From a virus: a stretch of DNA of 58,956 nt. Positions 41,570 to 49,805 of this stretch are shown here, piece by piece. Position 1 is the stretch's first letter, and the number at the start of each line of letters is the position of its first letter. Where the stretch lies: IMG/VR virus record IMGVR_UViG_3300034073_000667, positions 1 through 58,956 of that record; one strand, given 5' to 3'. A program made the position numbers and the translations under genes. The notes beneath the pieces are model-generated. The model saw only the letters and a list, made by a program, of their open reading frames with translations, had not been told where the DNA came from and did no database searches.

Positions 41570-42606
41570 AACTCATCACCACGCAGGCTGATCTCAGTCA
41601 TGCACTGCGCACCATTGCCCCAGCCGTTGGCACCGGCAACAGCCACCCGATCCTGAGCTGCTGCCTGATCGCCGCTGATGCTGGCGTCATGACCGTTACC
41701 GGCTTCAACCTGGACCTCGGCATCACCGTGTCCGTACCGGCAGCCGTGGATACCCCTGGCACCGTGGCGCTGCCGTATCGGCTGCTGGCGGGCCTCGTCA
41801 GCCGCATGGATGATGGCGAGCCTGTGACGCTGTCAGATGGATCTGTGAGCGCCTCCAGCGGCTCTTATGGGCTTGCGGTGCAGGATGCAGCCGATTATCC
41901 CTCCATGCCCGTTGTGGAGGCTCCTAGCGCTGAGCTGGACCTGACCGCTGGTGTGCGTGCCTGCATGGCAGCCGTCAGCACCGACAGCAGCAAGCAGATC
42001 CTGCAGGGCATCCACATGGCAGCCGGCTTCATGGAGGCCACTGACGGCCACCGGCTCATGCGTGTGCCCGTAGCACTGCCCGATGGCATTGATCTGGTGC
42101 TACCAGCCAGCACGATGAAGCTGCTGCAGGACCGCACCGTCACCGTGGCAGCAGCAGCCGGGCAAGCCGTGATCGATGCAGGCGATGGCATCACCATCTA
42201 CAGCCGCATCCTTGACGGCAAGTACCCCGACGTGGCAGCGCTGGTGCCCAAGTCCTTTAAGCACGCCATGACCCTTGACCGGCACCGCTTTGCCCGGTGC
42301 CTGGAGCGTGTCGCCCTGATTGCAGAGGCGCATAACTCCGTCGTTAAGCTCACCGCCGGTTCAGGCGCACTGGCCATCACCGCCGAGGCCGATGCCAACA
42401 ACGGCAAAGAGCTGATCACCTACGAAGGCGCGGCCGCTGGCACCTGGGCGTTCAATGTGCATTACCTGCTCGATGGGCTAAAGGCCATGCGGCAGTCGGA
42501 TACTGTTACACTGTCGGCCAATAGTGCAACAACACCGGTCGTGCTAAGGCCGACTAGCATGACAGAGCAGACGTATCTCATCATGCCAATTCAAATCCGG
42601 GAGTAA
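41566..42606 (+). CDS. dnaN: DNA polymerase III beta-like sliding clamp
   Basis: 346 residues, close to the ~370 of bacterial DnaN. The three-domain clamp pattern is visible: domain 1 LSHALRTIAPAVGTGNSHPI and LPYRLLAGLVSRM; domain 2 TDSSKQILQGIHMAAGFMEA, TDGHRLMRVP; domain 3 RILDGKYPDVAALVPKSFKH, LERVALIAEAHNSVVKLT, and a final RPTSMTEQTYLIMPIQIRE where bacterial clamps end with VMPMRL. It would tether polymerase to phage DNA. No polymerase gene is visible in the window. Confidence 0.92.
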   Translation: MKLITTQADLSHALRTIAPAVGTGNSHPILSCCLIAADAGVMTVTGFNLDLGITVSVPAAVDTPGTVALPYRLLAGLVSRMDDGEPVTLSDGSVSASSGSYGLAVQDAADYPSMPVVEAPSAELDLTAGVRACMAAVSTDSSKQILQGIHMAAGFMEATDGHRLMRVPVALPDGIDLVLPASTMKLLQDRTVTVAAAAGQAVIDAGDGITIYSRILDGKYPDVAALVPKSFKHAMTLDRHRFARCLERVALIAEAHNSVVKLTAGSGALAITAEADANNGKELITYEGAAAGTWAFNVHYLLDGLKAMRQSDTVTLSANSATTPVVLRPTSMTEQTYLIMPIQIRE

Positions 42607-42610
42607 TACA

Positions 42611-42934
42611 ATGGCGCGCAAGTGCAACAATACAGAGTCTGACCAGCGCGTAAATGCTGTCTACAGCTTGCTCTTGCGTGCACATAGTAGAAGGCAAATC
42701 ATACAATTTGCAGCGGAGAACTGGGGAATAGGCGAGCGCCAAGCTGATGCTTACATTGCTCGTGCTCGCCAACTCCTATCGCTTGATGCAGAGATAGAGC
42801 GGCCTCAATGGCTAGAAGCTGCTGTTGCCAGACTGCAAGAATATGAGCGTCGTGCATCAGACAAAGAGCAACTCGGCACTGCACTAATGGCGCTTGAGAA
42901 GCAAGCCCGGCTATTGCGGTTTGAGATGTCGTGA
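42611..42934 (+). CDS. Terminase small subunit (module E)
   Basis: 107 residues. N-terminal HTH-like region (RRQIIQFAAENWGIGERQAD, AYIARARQLL) followed by an oligomerisation-type helix (EAAVARLQEYERRASDKEQL). Placed directly before a large terminase with a 4-base overlap. Unlike the Nu1-type small subunit at 156. It follows the clamp gene by four bases, so it may be transcribed with the replication genes. Confidence 0.75.
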   Translation: MARKCNNTESDQRVNAVYSLLLRAHSRRQIIQFAAENWGIGERQADAYIARARQLLSLDAEIERPQWLEAAVARLQEYERRASDKEQLGTALMALEKQARLLRFEMS

Positions 42935-44283
42935 GCCTGCTGTCTGGCATTTGCGAACCAGTGCCGCTGTTGTCATTCCTGCAGCAGCAGACGCCTGAGG
43001 ATACTGACGACCTGCTAGCCCGCATCCGTGCTGACTTGCACCCTGGCCAGCTTGCGTTTGTGGATGACACCGCAACCCAGATCCTTGGCATCAGCGCAGG
43101 CTATGGCGCTGGCAAGACCAGGGCATTGTGCGCTAAAGCCGTGATGCTGGCAGCAGTTAATCAGGGCTTTATCGGCTGCGTGATGGAGCCAACCGGACCG
43201 CTGATCCGCGACATCTGGCAGACGGACTTCGAGGCATTCCTTGAGGCGTACGACATCCCGTACACCTTCCGCGCTAGTCCACTGCCGGAGTACATGCTGC
43301 ACCTGCCGGGCGGTGACACCAAGATCCTGTGCCGCAGCTTTGAGAACTGGAGCCGCATCATTGGCTTGAACCTTGCTTGGGTGCTCGCCGACGAGATTGA
43401 CACCGTGACGCCCAGCATTGCTAATAAGGCATTTCCTAAGATCCTCGGCCGACTCCGCAGCGGCAATGTCCGGCAGTTTGGTGCGGCATCGACACCGGAG
43501 GGGTTCCGGTTTCTCTGGCAGACATTTGCCAGTGACGACGCGCAATTGCGACCGGATAGGCGGCTTATCAAAATGCGGACCTATGACAATCCGCATTTGC
43601 CGGAGGACTTTATTGAGCGCTTACGAGCTAATTACGATCCAACGCTCCTTAAAAGCTATTTGGAGGGAGAGTTTGTAAATCTAACCACTGGTTGTGTTTA
43701 TGACAGGTTTGATCGTGCTAAGCATGTTTTTGCAGCATTGCCGGACATTGGCCGCGAGGCGCTGCGGATAGGCATTGACTTCAATATCGGCAACACCAAC
43801 GCGATCATCGGCATCCGCATTGGCGATCGGGCTGTTGTCATTGATGAGGTCGCTGGCGCAAACGACACAGATTCTCTTGCGCAAGAAATCCGCCGCCGCT
43901 ACCCAGACCACAAGATCTACGGCTACCCAGACGCATCAGGCGGCAACCGCTCGACAAATGCCACACGCACGGACATCCAGATTTTGGAAAGCTACGGCAT
44001 CAGCAACCAATCGCCGCAGTCAAATCCGCCGATCCGCGATCGCGTCAACAACGTGCAGGCCATGCTTGAAAACGGCAAAGGTGAAAACCGCTTGCAGATT
44101 TACCAAGGCTGCAAGCGGTTGATCGAATGCTTGGAGCTGCAGTGCTGGGATCAAAAGACGCAACTGCCGGATAAGCAGTCCAATTTTGATCACATGAATG
44201 ACTGCCTTGGCTACTGGCTGCACCGCGACTTCTCGATGCTGCACAAGACTGCTGGACGCAGCACGGGCATTCGGCTATATTGA
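42931..44283 (+). CDS. Terminase large subunit (module E)
   Basis: 450 residues from GTG 42931. Walker A GYGAGKT (57-63), Walker B WVLADEID with D154-E155, coupling motif GAASTPEGFRF, then an RNase-H-like nuclease with D283 (GIDFNIG) and D334 (GYPDASGG). The NPPIRDRVNNVQAML stretch is typical of this terminase type. It powers DNA packaging for the second head module and is not homologous over its length with the GpA-type enzyme at 713. Confidence 0.92.
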   Translation: MSLLSGICEPVPLLSFLQQQTPEDTDDLLARIRADLHPGQLAFVDDTATQILGISAGYGAGKTRALCAKAVMLAAVNQGFIGCVMEPTGPLIRDIWQTDFEAFLEAYDIPYTFRASPLPEYMLHLPGGDTKILCRSFENWSRIIGLNLAWVLADEIDTVTPSIANKAFPKILGRLRSGNVRQFGAASTPEGFRFLWQTFASDDAQLRPDRRLIKMRTYDNPHLPEDFIERLRANYDPTLLKSYLEGEFVNLTTGCVYDRFDRAKHVFAALPDIGREALRIGIDFNIGNTNAIIGIRIGDRAVVIDEVAGANDTDSLAQEIRRRYPDHKIYGYPDASGGNRSTNATRTDIQILESYGISNQSPQSNPPIRDRVNNVQAMLENGKGENRLQIYQGCKRLIECLELQCWDQKTQLPDKQSNFDHMNDCLGYWLHRDFSMLHKTAGRSTGIRLY

Positions 44284-44338
44284 TTGGCGCAGCGAGGCGG
44301 CAACCTCCTGCGCCCGGCCACCTGAGTCACCAGGCAAC

Positions 44339-45031
44339 ATGGACATCATTACACGGGCAGAGGCTCTTGAGCAGGGTCTGCGCCACTACTTCACAGGCAA
44401 GCCGTGCCGCAACGGCCACATTTCAATTCGTGGCGTGCGCAAATGGAATTGCCTTGAATGCGACCGGAACCACAAGGCGGAAGAGCGAAAACGCGATCCT
44501 GAACGAGTGCGCGCAAATGAAAGGCGTACCGCAGCAAAGCATCGGGAATCCAAGCGGCAGTCAACCCGCCGATGGCGCGAGCGTAATCGGGATCGGCTAA
44601 GTGCTTATGGCCAAGCATTTCGCATCCGCTACAGAACTGACGCGACATTCAGGGCGCAAAAGCAGGCTGCTTACAGGCTTCACGCCCAGAAACAGAGAGA
44701 CCTAAAAACCAATAGAGCCATTAGCCTGAACTTGAGAAATCGTATTTATTACGCATTATTAAGCTGTGGCGTTTGCAAGACTCAAGCAAGCGCTGACTTG
44801 ATTGGCTGCACCGTCGAAGAACTCCGCCAGCACTTGCAAGCGCAGTTTACTGATGGCATGAGCTGGGACAACTATGGCCGGGACGGCTGGCACATCGACC
44901 ACATCCGCCCGTGCGCGAGCTTTGACTTGGCCGACCCAGAGCAGCAGCGACAGTGCTTCCACTACAGCAACTTACAGCCGCTGTGGGCTGCGGACAACAT
45001 CCGCAAGGGCGCCAAGCATGAGAAGGGTTGA
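44339..45031 (+). CDS. HNH endonuclease next to terminase
   Basis: 230 residues from ATG 44339. An N-terminal zinc-finger-like part (GKPCRNGHISIRG, WNCLECDRNHK), then a long basic helical region, then an HNH motif WHIDHIRPCASFDL ... FHYSNLQPLWAADN. Free-standing HNH genes near terminases are frequent: some are homing genes, others assist DNA-end cutting. The 55-base gap from the terminase stop and the different style suggest a mobile gene. Confidence 0.85.
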   Translation: MDIITRAEALEQGLRHYFTGKPCRNGHISIRGVRKWNCLECDRNHKAEERKRDPERVRANERRTAAKHRESKRQSTRRWRERNRDRLSAYGQAFRIRYRTDATFRAQKQAAYRLHAQKQRDLKTNRAISLNLRNRIYYALLSCGVCKTQASADLIGCTVEELRQHLQAQFTDGMSWDNYGRDGWHIDHIRPCASFDLADPEQQRQCFHYSNLQPLWAADNIRKGAKHEKG

Positions 45032-45056
45032 CCACGGCGGCAAACGCTGGTATCTT
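45028..45056 (+). promoter_or_regulatory. Candidate promoter for module E head genes
   Basis: TTGACC (45028-45033), 17-base spacer, TATCTT (45051-45056): close to sigma70 spacing. It would start transcription at about 45063, before the small membrane gene and the portal. TTGACC and the eight following bases are shared with the candidate promoter at 34006 on the other strand. The -35 box overlaps the end of the HNH gene. Confidence 0.5.
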
Positions 45057-45103
45057 GTGCGCACGGCCGCCAAGGCCGCCCTACCACCACCACCCACAAC
45101 ACC

Positions 45104-45247
45104 ATGGTCACCAATCCCTGGATCAACCGCTTCGCAGCCCTGACGCTGCTGTTCATGATGTACGCCGTCGGCATCAGCGTCGGCCGTGATCAAGCCGCTG
45201 AGGCGCATCACAATCACCCGGCCTGTCATCAGGGGCTGAAGCCGTAA
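45104..45247 (+). CDS. 47-residue membrane protein
   Basis: MVTNPWINRFAALTLLFMMY begins a single hydrophobic span (about residues 10-26), followed by a His-rich hydrophilic tail (AEAHHNHPACHQ). It is encoded 29 bases before the portal. It could be a small virion-assembly or superinfection factor. No family recognised. Confidence 0.5.
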   Translation: MVTNPWINRFAALTLLFMMYAVGISVGRDQAAEAHHNHPACHQGLKP

Positions 45248-45276
45248 ACTGACACCATTGTCAGCAGCTAGCGGTC

Positions 45277-46722
45277 GTGTATACCGGCTATTCGTTCTAT
45301 GACCGGCCGCTAGCGCAGCGCACCGTTTCTAGGGTCAATGACCCCAACACTGCTTGGTACGCGCAAGAGCCGCACTGGATCTTGATCGAGGATCTGCTGC
45401 AGGGCACCTACGGGATGCGCAAAAAGCATCGCCGTTACCTGCCGCAAGAGCCACGCGAGCTGGACGAGTCCTACGACAACCGCCTAGCCCGTAGCGTCTG
45501 CCCGCCGTATTACATCCGCCTTGAGCGCATGCTGGCCGGCATGCTCACCCGCAAGCCTGTCCGGCTGGATGACACCGCCGACGCAATCCGCGAGCAACTG
45601 TTTGACGTAGACCTGCAAGGCAATGACCTCAACGTCTGGACCTATGAAGCCGCCCGCAAAATGGTCCGTTATGGCCATGTTGGTACATTGGTGGATGCAC
45701 CTGCTAATGGGGGTCGCCCCTATTGGGTGACATACACACCCCGACAGATCCTTGGCTGGCGCACCGAGACGCAAGAGGGCCGGCAGGTCTTGACACAGCT
45801 CCGGCTGGCGGAAGTGGTCACCGTCCCTGATGGTGAGTTTGGTGAGAAGGCGGTCGAGCAGGTGCGTGTGCTGACGCCTGGTGAGTACCGCATCCACCGC
45901 AAGCAGGACAGCGGTGAGTTCACGGTGGTCGATGAAGGCCGCACCAGCCTTAGCGAGATTCCGTTCACCATCGCCTACGCGCAGCGGCATGGCTTCATGG
46001 AGTCACGCCCGCCGCTGGAGGACATCGCAGAGCTCAACCTCAAGACCTATCAAGTGCAGTCGGACCTTGACAACCAACTGCATATCTCAGCGGTGCCGAT
46101 GCTGGCGTTTTACGGGTTCCCGTCAGCAGCGGAAGAAGTATCAGCAGGACCTGGCGAGGCGATCGCATTCCCAGCCGAAGGCCGCGCCGAGTACATCGAG
46201 CCTGCAGGCCGCAGCTTCGAGGCGCAATTCCGCCGGCTTGAGCAGCTTGCGTTGCAGATCAATGAGCTAGGGCTGTCGGCAGTGCTAGGCCAGAAGCTGA
46301 GCGCTGAGACCGCTGAGGCAAAGCGCATTGACCGCAGTCAAGGCGATAGCACCATGATGGTGATCGCGCAGAACATGCAGGACATGATCGACAACTGCCT
46401 GCAGTGGCATGCCACTTACCTCGGCAATGCAACTGCTGCTGGCAGCGCTTATGTGAACCGCGATTTCCTCGGCGCACGCCTTGAACCGCAGGATATTGCT
46501 GCGTTGCTGTCGCTGTACACCGCTGGCACCATCAGCCAAGAGACCCTGTTGCGTGAGCTGGCCGAGGGCGATGTACTGGGCGATAACTTTGATGTAGACG
46601 AGGAGCTGGAGGCCACATCCAATGCAGGGCTTGATCTACCGTCTGCTGGACAAGCTGACAGACTGGCTAGTGGAACTGATGATCTGGATGGAGCCGAAGA
46701 AGCCCAGGAAGCAGGAGCTTGA
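45277..46722 (+). CDS. Portal protein, DUF4055 type
   Basis: 481 residues from GTG 45277. It matches the DUF4055 portal-like family: AQEPHWILIEDLLQGTYGMR, ESYDNRLARSVCPPYYIRLE, YGHVGTLVDAPANGGRPYWV, LLSLYTAGTISQETLLREL. It forms the packaging ring of the second head type. The terminal ~40 residues are acidic and probably flexible. Encoded before a MuF-type minor head protein, the usual order. Confidence 0.9.
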   Translation: MYTGYSFYDRPLAQRTVSRVNDPNTAWYAQEPHWILIEDLLQGTYGMRKKHRRYLPQEPRELDESYDNRLARSVCPPYYIRLERMLAGMLTRKPVRLDDTADAIREQLFDVDLQGNDLNVWTYEAARKMVRYGHVGTLVDAPANGGRPYWVTYTPRQILGWRTETQEGRQVLTQLRLAEVVTVPDGEFGEKAVEQVRVLTPGEYRIHRKQDSGEFTVVDEGRTSLSEIPFTIAYAQRHGFMESRPPLEDIAELNLKTYQVQSDLDNQLHISAVPMLAFYGFPSAAEEVSAGPGEAIAFPAEGRAEYIEPAGRSFEAQFRRLEQLALQINELGLSAVLGQKLSAETAEAKRIDRSQGDSTMMVIAQNMQDMIDNCLQWHATYLGNATAAGSAYVNRDFLGARLEPQDIAALLSLYTAGTISQETLLRELAEGDVLGDNFDVDEELEATSNAGLDLPSAGQADRLASGTDDLDGAEEAQEAGA

Positions 46723-46939
46723 TTACACCGTTTGCGATTTGCCTGATGAAGTGCTAGCTGTCATCCGGCTGACATGGTACAAAAACGGCAAGGCTGATGA
46801 AGTGGATGAGCTGCGCATTATGGAAGACGGCCAGAACGGTTACGACGCCTTCGCTGCAGCAGTGCAGGGTGCATTAACCCGTGGCGCTAATGTCAGTATC
46901 AGGTCGCAGTATCGCCCTGAGCAACTTGGTGTCATCTAA
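46622..46939 (+). CDS. Small hypothetical protein between portal and MuF
   Basis: 105 residues if ATG 46622 is used. ATG 46679 (residue 20) is an alternative and would shorten the 101-base overlap with the portal gene. The middle (LDYTVCDLPDEVLAVIRLTW) and end (LTRGANVSIRSQYRPEQLGV) look coding. Its stop overlaps the next ATG by one base. No family recognised. Confidence 0.55.
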   Translation: MQGLIYRLLDKLTDWLVELMIWMEPKKPRKQELDYTVCDLPDEVLAVIRLTWYKNGKADEVDELRIMEDGQNGYDAFAAAVQGALTRGANVSIRSQYRPEQLGVI

Positions 46940-48138
46940 TGGCTACACCAGAGGCGCTATACCGCAATGCGATCGACCTAAACAGGTTCAGCAATAGCGT
47001 TGCGCGGCGCATCATTAATGCCTACAACGACATCATCATTGATGCAGTCAATCAACTGCGGACTATTGATGAGCTAGCCGCACCAGTTAAAGCTGCCAGG
47101 TTGCGGGCGATCCTTGCGCAACTCAAGGACAGCCTTGGCACCTGGGCGGGTGATGCAACCGAAATAACCGCAACCGAACTGCAAGGCATTGCGCAGTTGC
47201 AGTCTGAGTTTGTGGCCGAGCAGCTACGGCGTGCATTGCCTGCCGGTGCTCGTGACGCAGTGCGCACCGTTGAGATCAGCCCGCAGTTTGCGCAAAGCGT
47301 GGTCACAACCGACCCGACACAGCTCAACGTGGTAGCGCTCAGTGATGACCTGTTTGCTGCAGTGCAGGGCGCACCAACGACATTCAACCTGACCGCTGCG
47401 CAGGGTGCCACGATCACGCTGCCCAATGGTGAGGTAGTTACCAAGGCATTCCGTGGCATCGCCGTCGATCAGGCCGAGCGGTTCTCGCAGGTGGTGCGGC
47501 AAGGGCTGCTGACCGGTGAGACAACGCCAGCCATTGCTAAGCGACTGATCGGCAGCCTGCAGTTTGGCGAGGAGGCTAAGACTGTCAAACAGCTCATCGC
47601 CGCAGGCGGGCAGGCAACAGCAGTAGCCGACAACCAGGTCATCGCGCTAGTGCGCACCAGCATCAACCAAGTGGCAAATACCGCCAGCCAGCAGGTGTAT
47701 GAGGCGAACCAGGACATCACCAAGAAATACAGATACGTCGCCACGCTTGACACCCGCACCAGCGCGATCTGCCGAGCGCTTGATGGCCGTGAGTTTGAAT
47801 ACGGCAAAGGCCCATTGCCGCCGCTTCATTTTGGATGCCGCAGCACGACCGTGCCGGTCATTGACTACAAAGCCCTAGGTTTTACGCCACCGCCAGCAGG
47901 CACCCGCGCCAGCGCTGACGGGCAGGTGCCGGTTAACGAGTCCTACGGCCAGTGGCTGGCCAAGCAGCCGCTGGCGGTCAAGGCAAAGGCACTTGGCGCC
48001 AACAAGGTTGCATACTTCGACAAGCTATCGGCTAAGTACGGACCCAAGGACGCCATCGCCAAACTGGTACGCGACGACGGGTCAGAGCTAACCTTAGATC
48101 AGTTGCGGGCTCGATACGGTGCCGTTAAAGAAAGGTAG
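46939..48138 (+). CDS. Head morphogenesis protein, SPP1 gp7 / Mu F type
   Basis: 399 residues. A helical N-terminal half is followed by the conserved MuF domain: [20 protein letters not shown], then [20 protein letters not shown] and the signature [16 protein letters not shown]. Such proteins join the portal and capsid during assembly and are sometimes injected. A long C-terminal extension (about 315-399) follows. No separate toxin domain is evident. Confidence 0.9.
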   Translation: MATPEALYRNAIDLNRFSNSVARRIINAYNDIIIDAVNQLRTIDELAAPVKAARLRAILAQLKDSLGTWAGDATEITATELQGIAQLQSEFVAEQLRRALPAGARDAVRTVEISPQFAQSVVTTDPTQLNVVALSDDLFAAVQGAPTTFNLTAAQGATITLPNGEVVTKAFRGIAVDQAERFSQVVRQGLLTGETTPAIAKRLIGSLQFGEEAKTVKQLIAAGGQATAVADNQVIALVRTSINQVANTASQQVYEANQDITKKYRYVATLDTRTSAICRALDGREFEYGKGPLPPLHFGCRSTTVPVIDYKALGFTPPPAGTRASADGQVPVNESYGQWLAKQPLAVKAKALGANKVAYFDKLSAKYGPKDAIAKLVRDDGSELTLDQLRARYGAVKER

Positions 48139-48262
48139 CTCGCAGAAGACCATCTCAGCCAACATCAAAGCTGAGATGAAGGCCGGCAAGCCGCAAAAGC
48201 AAGCCGTCGCCATCGCCCTGTCCAAAGCCGGCAAAACCCGTAAACCCAAAGGTAAAAAGTGA
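48119..48262 (+). CDS. Small basic protein, DUF6496-like
   Basis: 47 residues from GTG 48119. [20 protein letters not shown] followed by [19 protein letters not shown] is a pattern I know from small cyanophage proteins (DUF6496, name from memory). Strongly basic and probably DNA- or capsid-interacting. It overlaps the end of the MuF gene by 20 bases and the next ATG by one. Confidence 0.7.
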   Translation: MPLKKGSSQKTISANIKAEMKAGKPQKQAVAIALSKAGKTRKPKGKK

Positions 48263-48330
48263 TGCCTAAGTACACCGGACCTGCCAAGCCTCAAAAGCCC
48301 ATGCCCAAGAAAGGAGGCAAGAAGAAATGA
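48262..48330 (+). CDS. 22-residue Lys/Pro-rich microprotein
   Basis: ATG 48262 to TGA 48328-48330. [13 protein letters not shown] then MPKKGGKKK. Its ATG overlaps the upstream stop and its stop overlaps the downstream ATG (ATGA), and GGAGG within it serves as the ribosome-binding site for the next gene. Translation through it would couple its neighbours. Whether the peptide itself has a function is unknown. Confidence 0.45.
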   Translation: MPKYTGPAKPQKPMPKKGGKKK

Positions 48331-48548
48331 AACGCGGCGACCGGGTTAGCTGGAACTACCAAGGCACCCGCACCTTTGGCGTGATCACCAGCATTGGCGG
48401 CGAGCGGGCGACCATACCCACGCAGGGCGGTGGTAGCGTCACCCGCGTTGGCAGCATGGACGATCCGATCGTGCGGATCAAGTCCGAGTCAACCGGCAAC
48501 GCGGTGATTAAGAAGCGGTCAGAGCTGAAGCCTGCACCAAGGCGATGA
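48327..48548 (+). CDS. Hva1/DUF2945 TUDOR-like protein
   Basis: 73 residues: MKRGDRVSWNYQGTRTFGVI, then IVRIKSESTGNAVIKKRSEL. This small beta-barrel fold (DUF2945, hypervirulence-associated TUDOR) also appears fused in the capsid-protease protein of module A (residues ~127-205: EGDFVSWNSSGGRARGRI). The two forms, free and fused, suggest a role in head assembly. It overlaps both neighbours by 4 bases. Confidence 0.75.
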   Translation: MKRGDRVSWNYQGTRTFGVITSIGGERATIPTQGGGSVTRVGSMDDPIVRIKSESTGNAVIKKRSELKPAPRR

Positions 48549-48817
48549 TCACCTATCGCGGCGAGCAGTTTGAGGGTTACAACAAACCCAAGCGCACGCC
48601 AAACCATCCGACCAAATCCCACGCGGTACTAGCCAAGGAAGGCGAGACCGTCAAGCTGATCCGGTTCGGGCAGCAAGGCGTCAGCGGCAGCCCACCGCGT
48701 AAAGGCGAGTCAGCAGCAGCCAAGGCCAGGCGGGCATCTTTCAAGGCAAGGCACGCCAGTAACATTGCTCGCGGGAAGATGTCCCCGGCTTGGTGGTCAA
48801 GCCAGGTGAAGTGGTAG
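48545..48817 (+). CDS. Small conserved cyanophage protein (DUF6321-like)
   Basis: 90 residues: FEGYNKPKRTPNHPTKSHAV, LIRFGQQGVSGSPPRKGESA, FKARHASNIARGKMSPAWWS. I recognise this as a DUF6321-type protein seen in cyanophages and podovirus-like phages (name from memory). Basic, with a histidine/arginine pattern that could bind nucleic acid or metal. Its end overlaps the end of a gene on the opposite strand. Confidence 0.75.
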   Translation: MITYRGEQFEGYNKPKRTPNHPTKSHAVLAKEGETVKLIRFGQQGVSGSPPRKGESAAAKARRASFKARHASNIARGKMSPAWWSSQVKW

Positions 48818-49004
48818 CCGCTTCCTGCCGGTGAATCCAGTCCTTTAGTTCAGCGACGTACCACCGCAGATCTTGCGCTTTGGCTGCATGCCAGCCGTTG
48901 CCGGTGCTGCGGTACAGGTGCTCATGGTGATCTATCGCATTGAGGCACGCCTTGATGACCGGATTCCACGGCTCACGAGTTGGTGTATCCCACTCCCTTG
49001 CCAT
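48741..49004 (-). CDS. Small minus-strand hypothetical protein within late genes
   Basis: 87 residues from ATG 49004 (MAREWDTPTREPWNPVIKAC...). The part outside overlap (IDHHEHLYRSTGNGWHAAKA, QDLRWYVAELKDWIHRQEA) looks like a real helical protein. The last 25 residues overlap the DUF6321-like gene tail to tail. It is the only minus-strand gene in 38228-58956, so its expression must be separate from the late operon. Confidence 0.6.
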   Translation of the reverse strand: MAREWDTPTREPWNPVIKACLNAIDHHEHLYRSTGNGWHAAKAQDLRWYVAELKDWIHRQEAATTSPGLTTKPGTSSREQCYWRALP

Positions 49005-49053
49005 AACCGTAGGGCTGATACGATGGCAGCGTAATTAAGCCTGCGGCTTATCC

Positions 49054-49734
49054 ATGTCTGATGAAACACAAACCCAAGAGCCTGCGGCTACCGGGGGTGA
49101 CAATACCGAAGTGCTGCAGCGCAGCGTCGAGGCACTTGAGCGCAAAAATAAAGAATTGATTTCAGAGTTGCGTGCTGCCAAAAAGGCGCCAGCATTGCCT
49201 GATGGCGTTGATGTCAACGAGCTGCTTGAGTTCAAGCGCAACTACGAGCAGCAGCAGCTTGAATCACAAGGCAAGTACCAAGAGGCACGGCAAGCGCTAG
49301 AGCAGCAGTTCCGTGAGGCGACAACCGAGAAGGACCATCGCATTGCTGCCTTGGAAAGCCGCGTCCGTGAGCTGGAGCTGGTCACGCCTGCAGTGACTGC
49401 GTTGGCTGACATCGTGCATGACCCTGACCTGGTGCTAAAAACCAAGCTGAGCGCTGATCAGATCGAACGCGATGCAGACGGCACTGTTGTAGTTGTCGAT
49501 GGCTACCAGCGCACACCCGTCAGCGAGTGGGCAAAAACCCTGCCGGCATGGATGCAAAAGCAACCCAAGCCGCAGGGCAGTGGCGCACCATCAGCCGGTG
49601 CCAGCACTGGCGGCATTCCGGCAGGGATGGCCAACCCATTTAGCCGTGAATCATTCAATCTGACTGAACAAGCGCGACTGTTCCGTACAGACCGTGATTT
49701 GTATGATCGCATGAAGGCAGCAGCTAACCGTTAA
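49054..49734 (+). CDS. Scaffold protein
   Basis: 226 residues, acidic with a long predicted coiled coil (VLQRSVEALERKNKELISEL ... RIAALESRVRELEL, residues ~25-110). It ends in a basic, flexible tail (FRTDRDLYDRMKAAANR), which commonly docks to the capsid. It lies directly before the capsid gene. It guides capsid assembly and is then lost. Confidence 0.8.
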   Translation: MSDETQTQEPAATGGDNTEVLQRSVEALERKNKELISELRAAKKAPALPDGVDVNELLEFKRNYEQQQLESQGKYQEARQALEQQFREATTEKDHRIAALESRVRELELVTPAVTALADIVHDPDLVLKTKLSADQIERDADGTVVVVDGYQRTPVSEWAKTLPAWMQKQPKPQGSGAPSAGASTGGIPAGMANPFSRESFNLTEQARLFRTDRDLYDRMKAAANR

Positions 49735-49805
49735 GCTGCCTGCAACCGGCTGCGCTGGTGCTTTGGGTTGCGCCCACACCGTAAACCATTCCCCCGAGAT
49801 GAATC

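Noticed and set aside
45028-45143. Small frame MRRVDHGGKRWYLVRTAAKA from ATG 45019
   Set aside because: It overlaps the candidate promoter and the better-supported 47-residue membrane gene in another frame; the Pro-rich end is not convincing.
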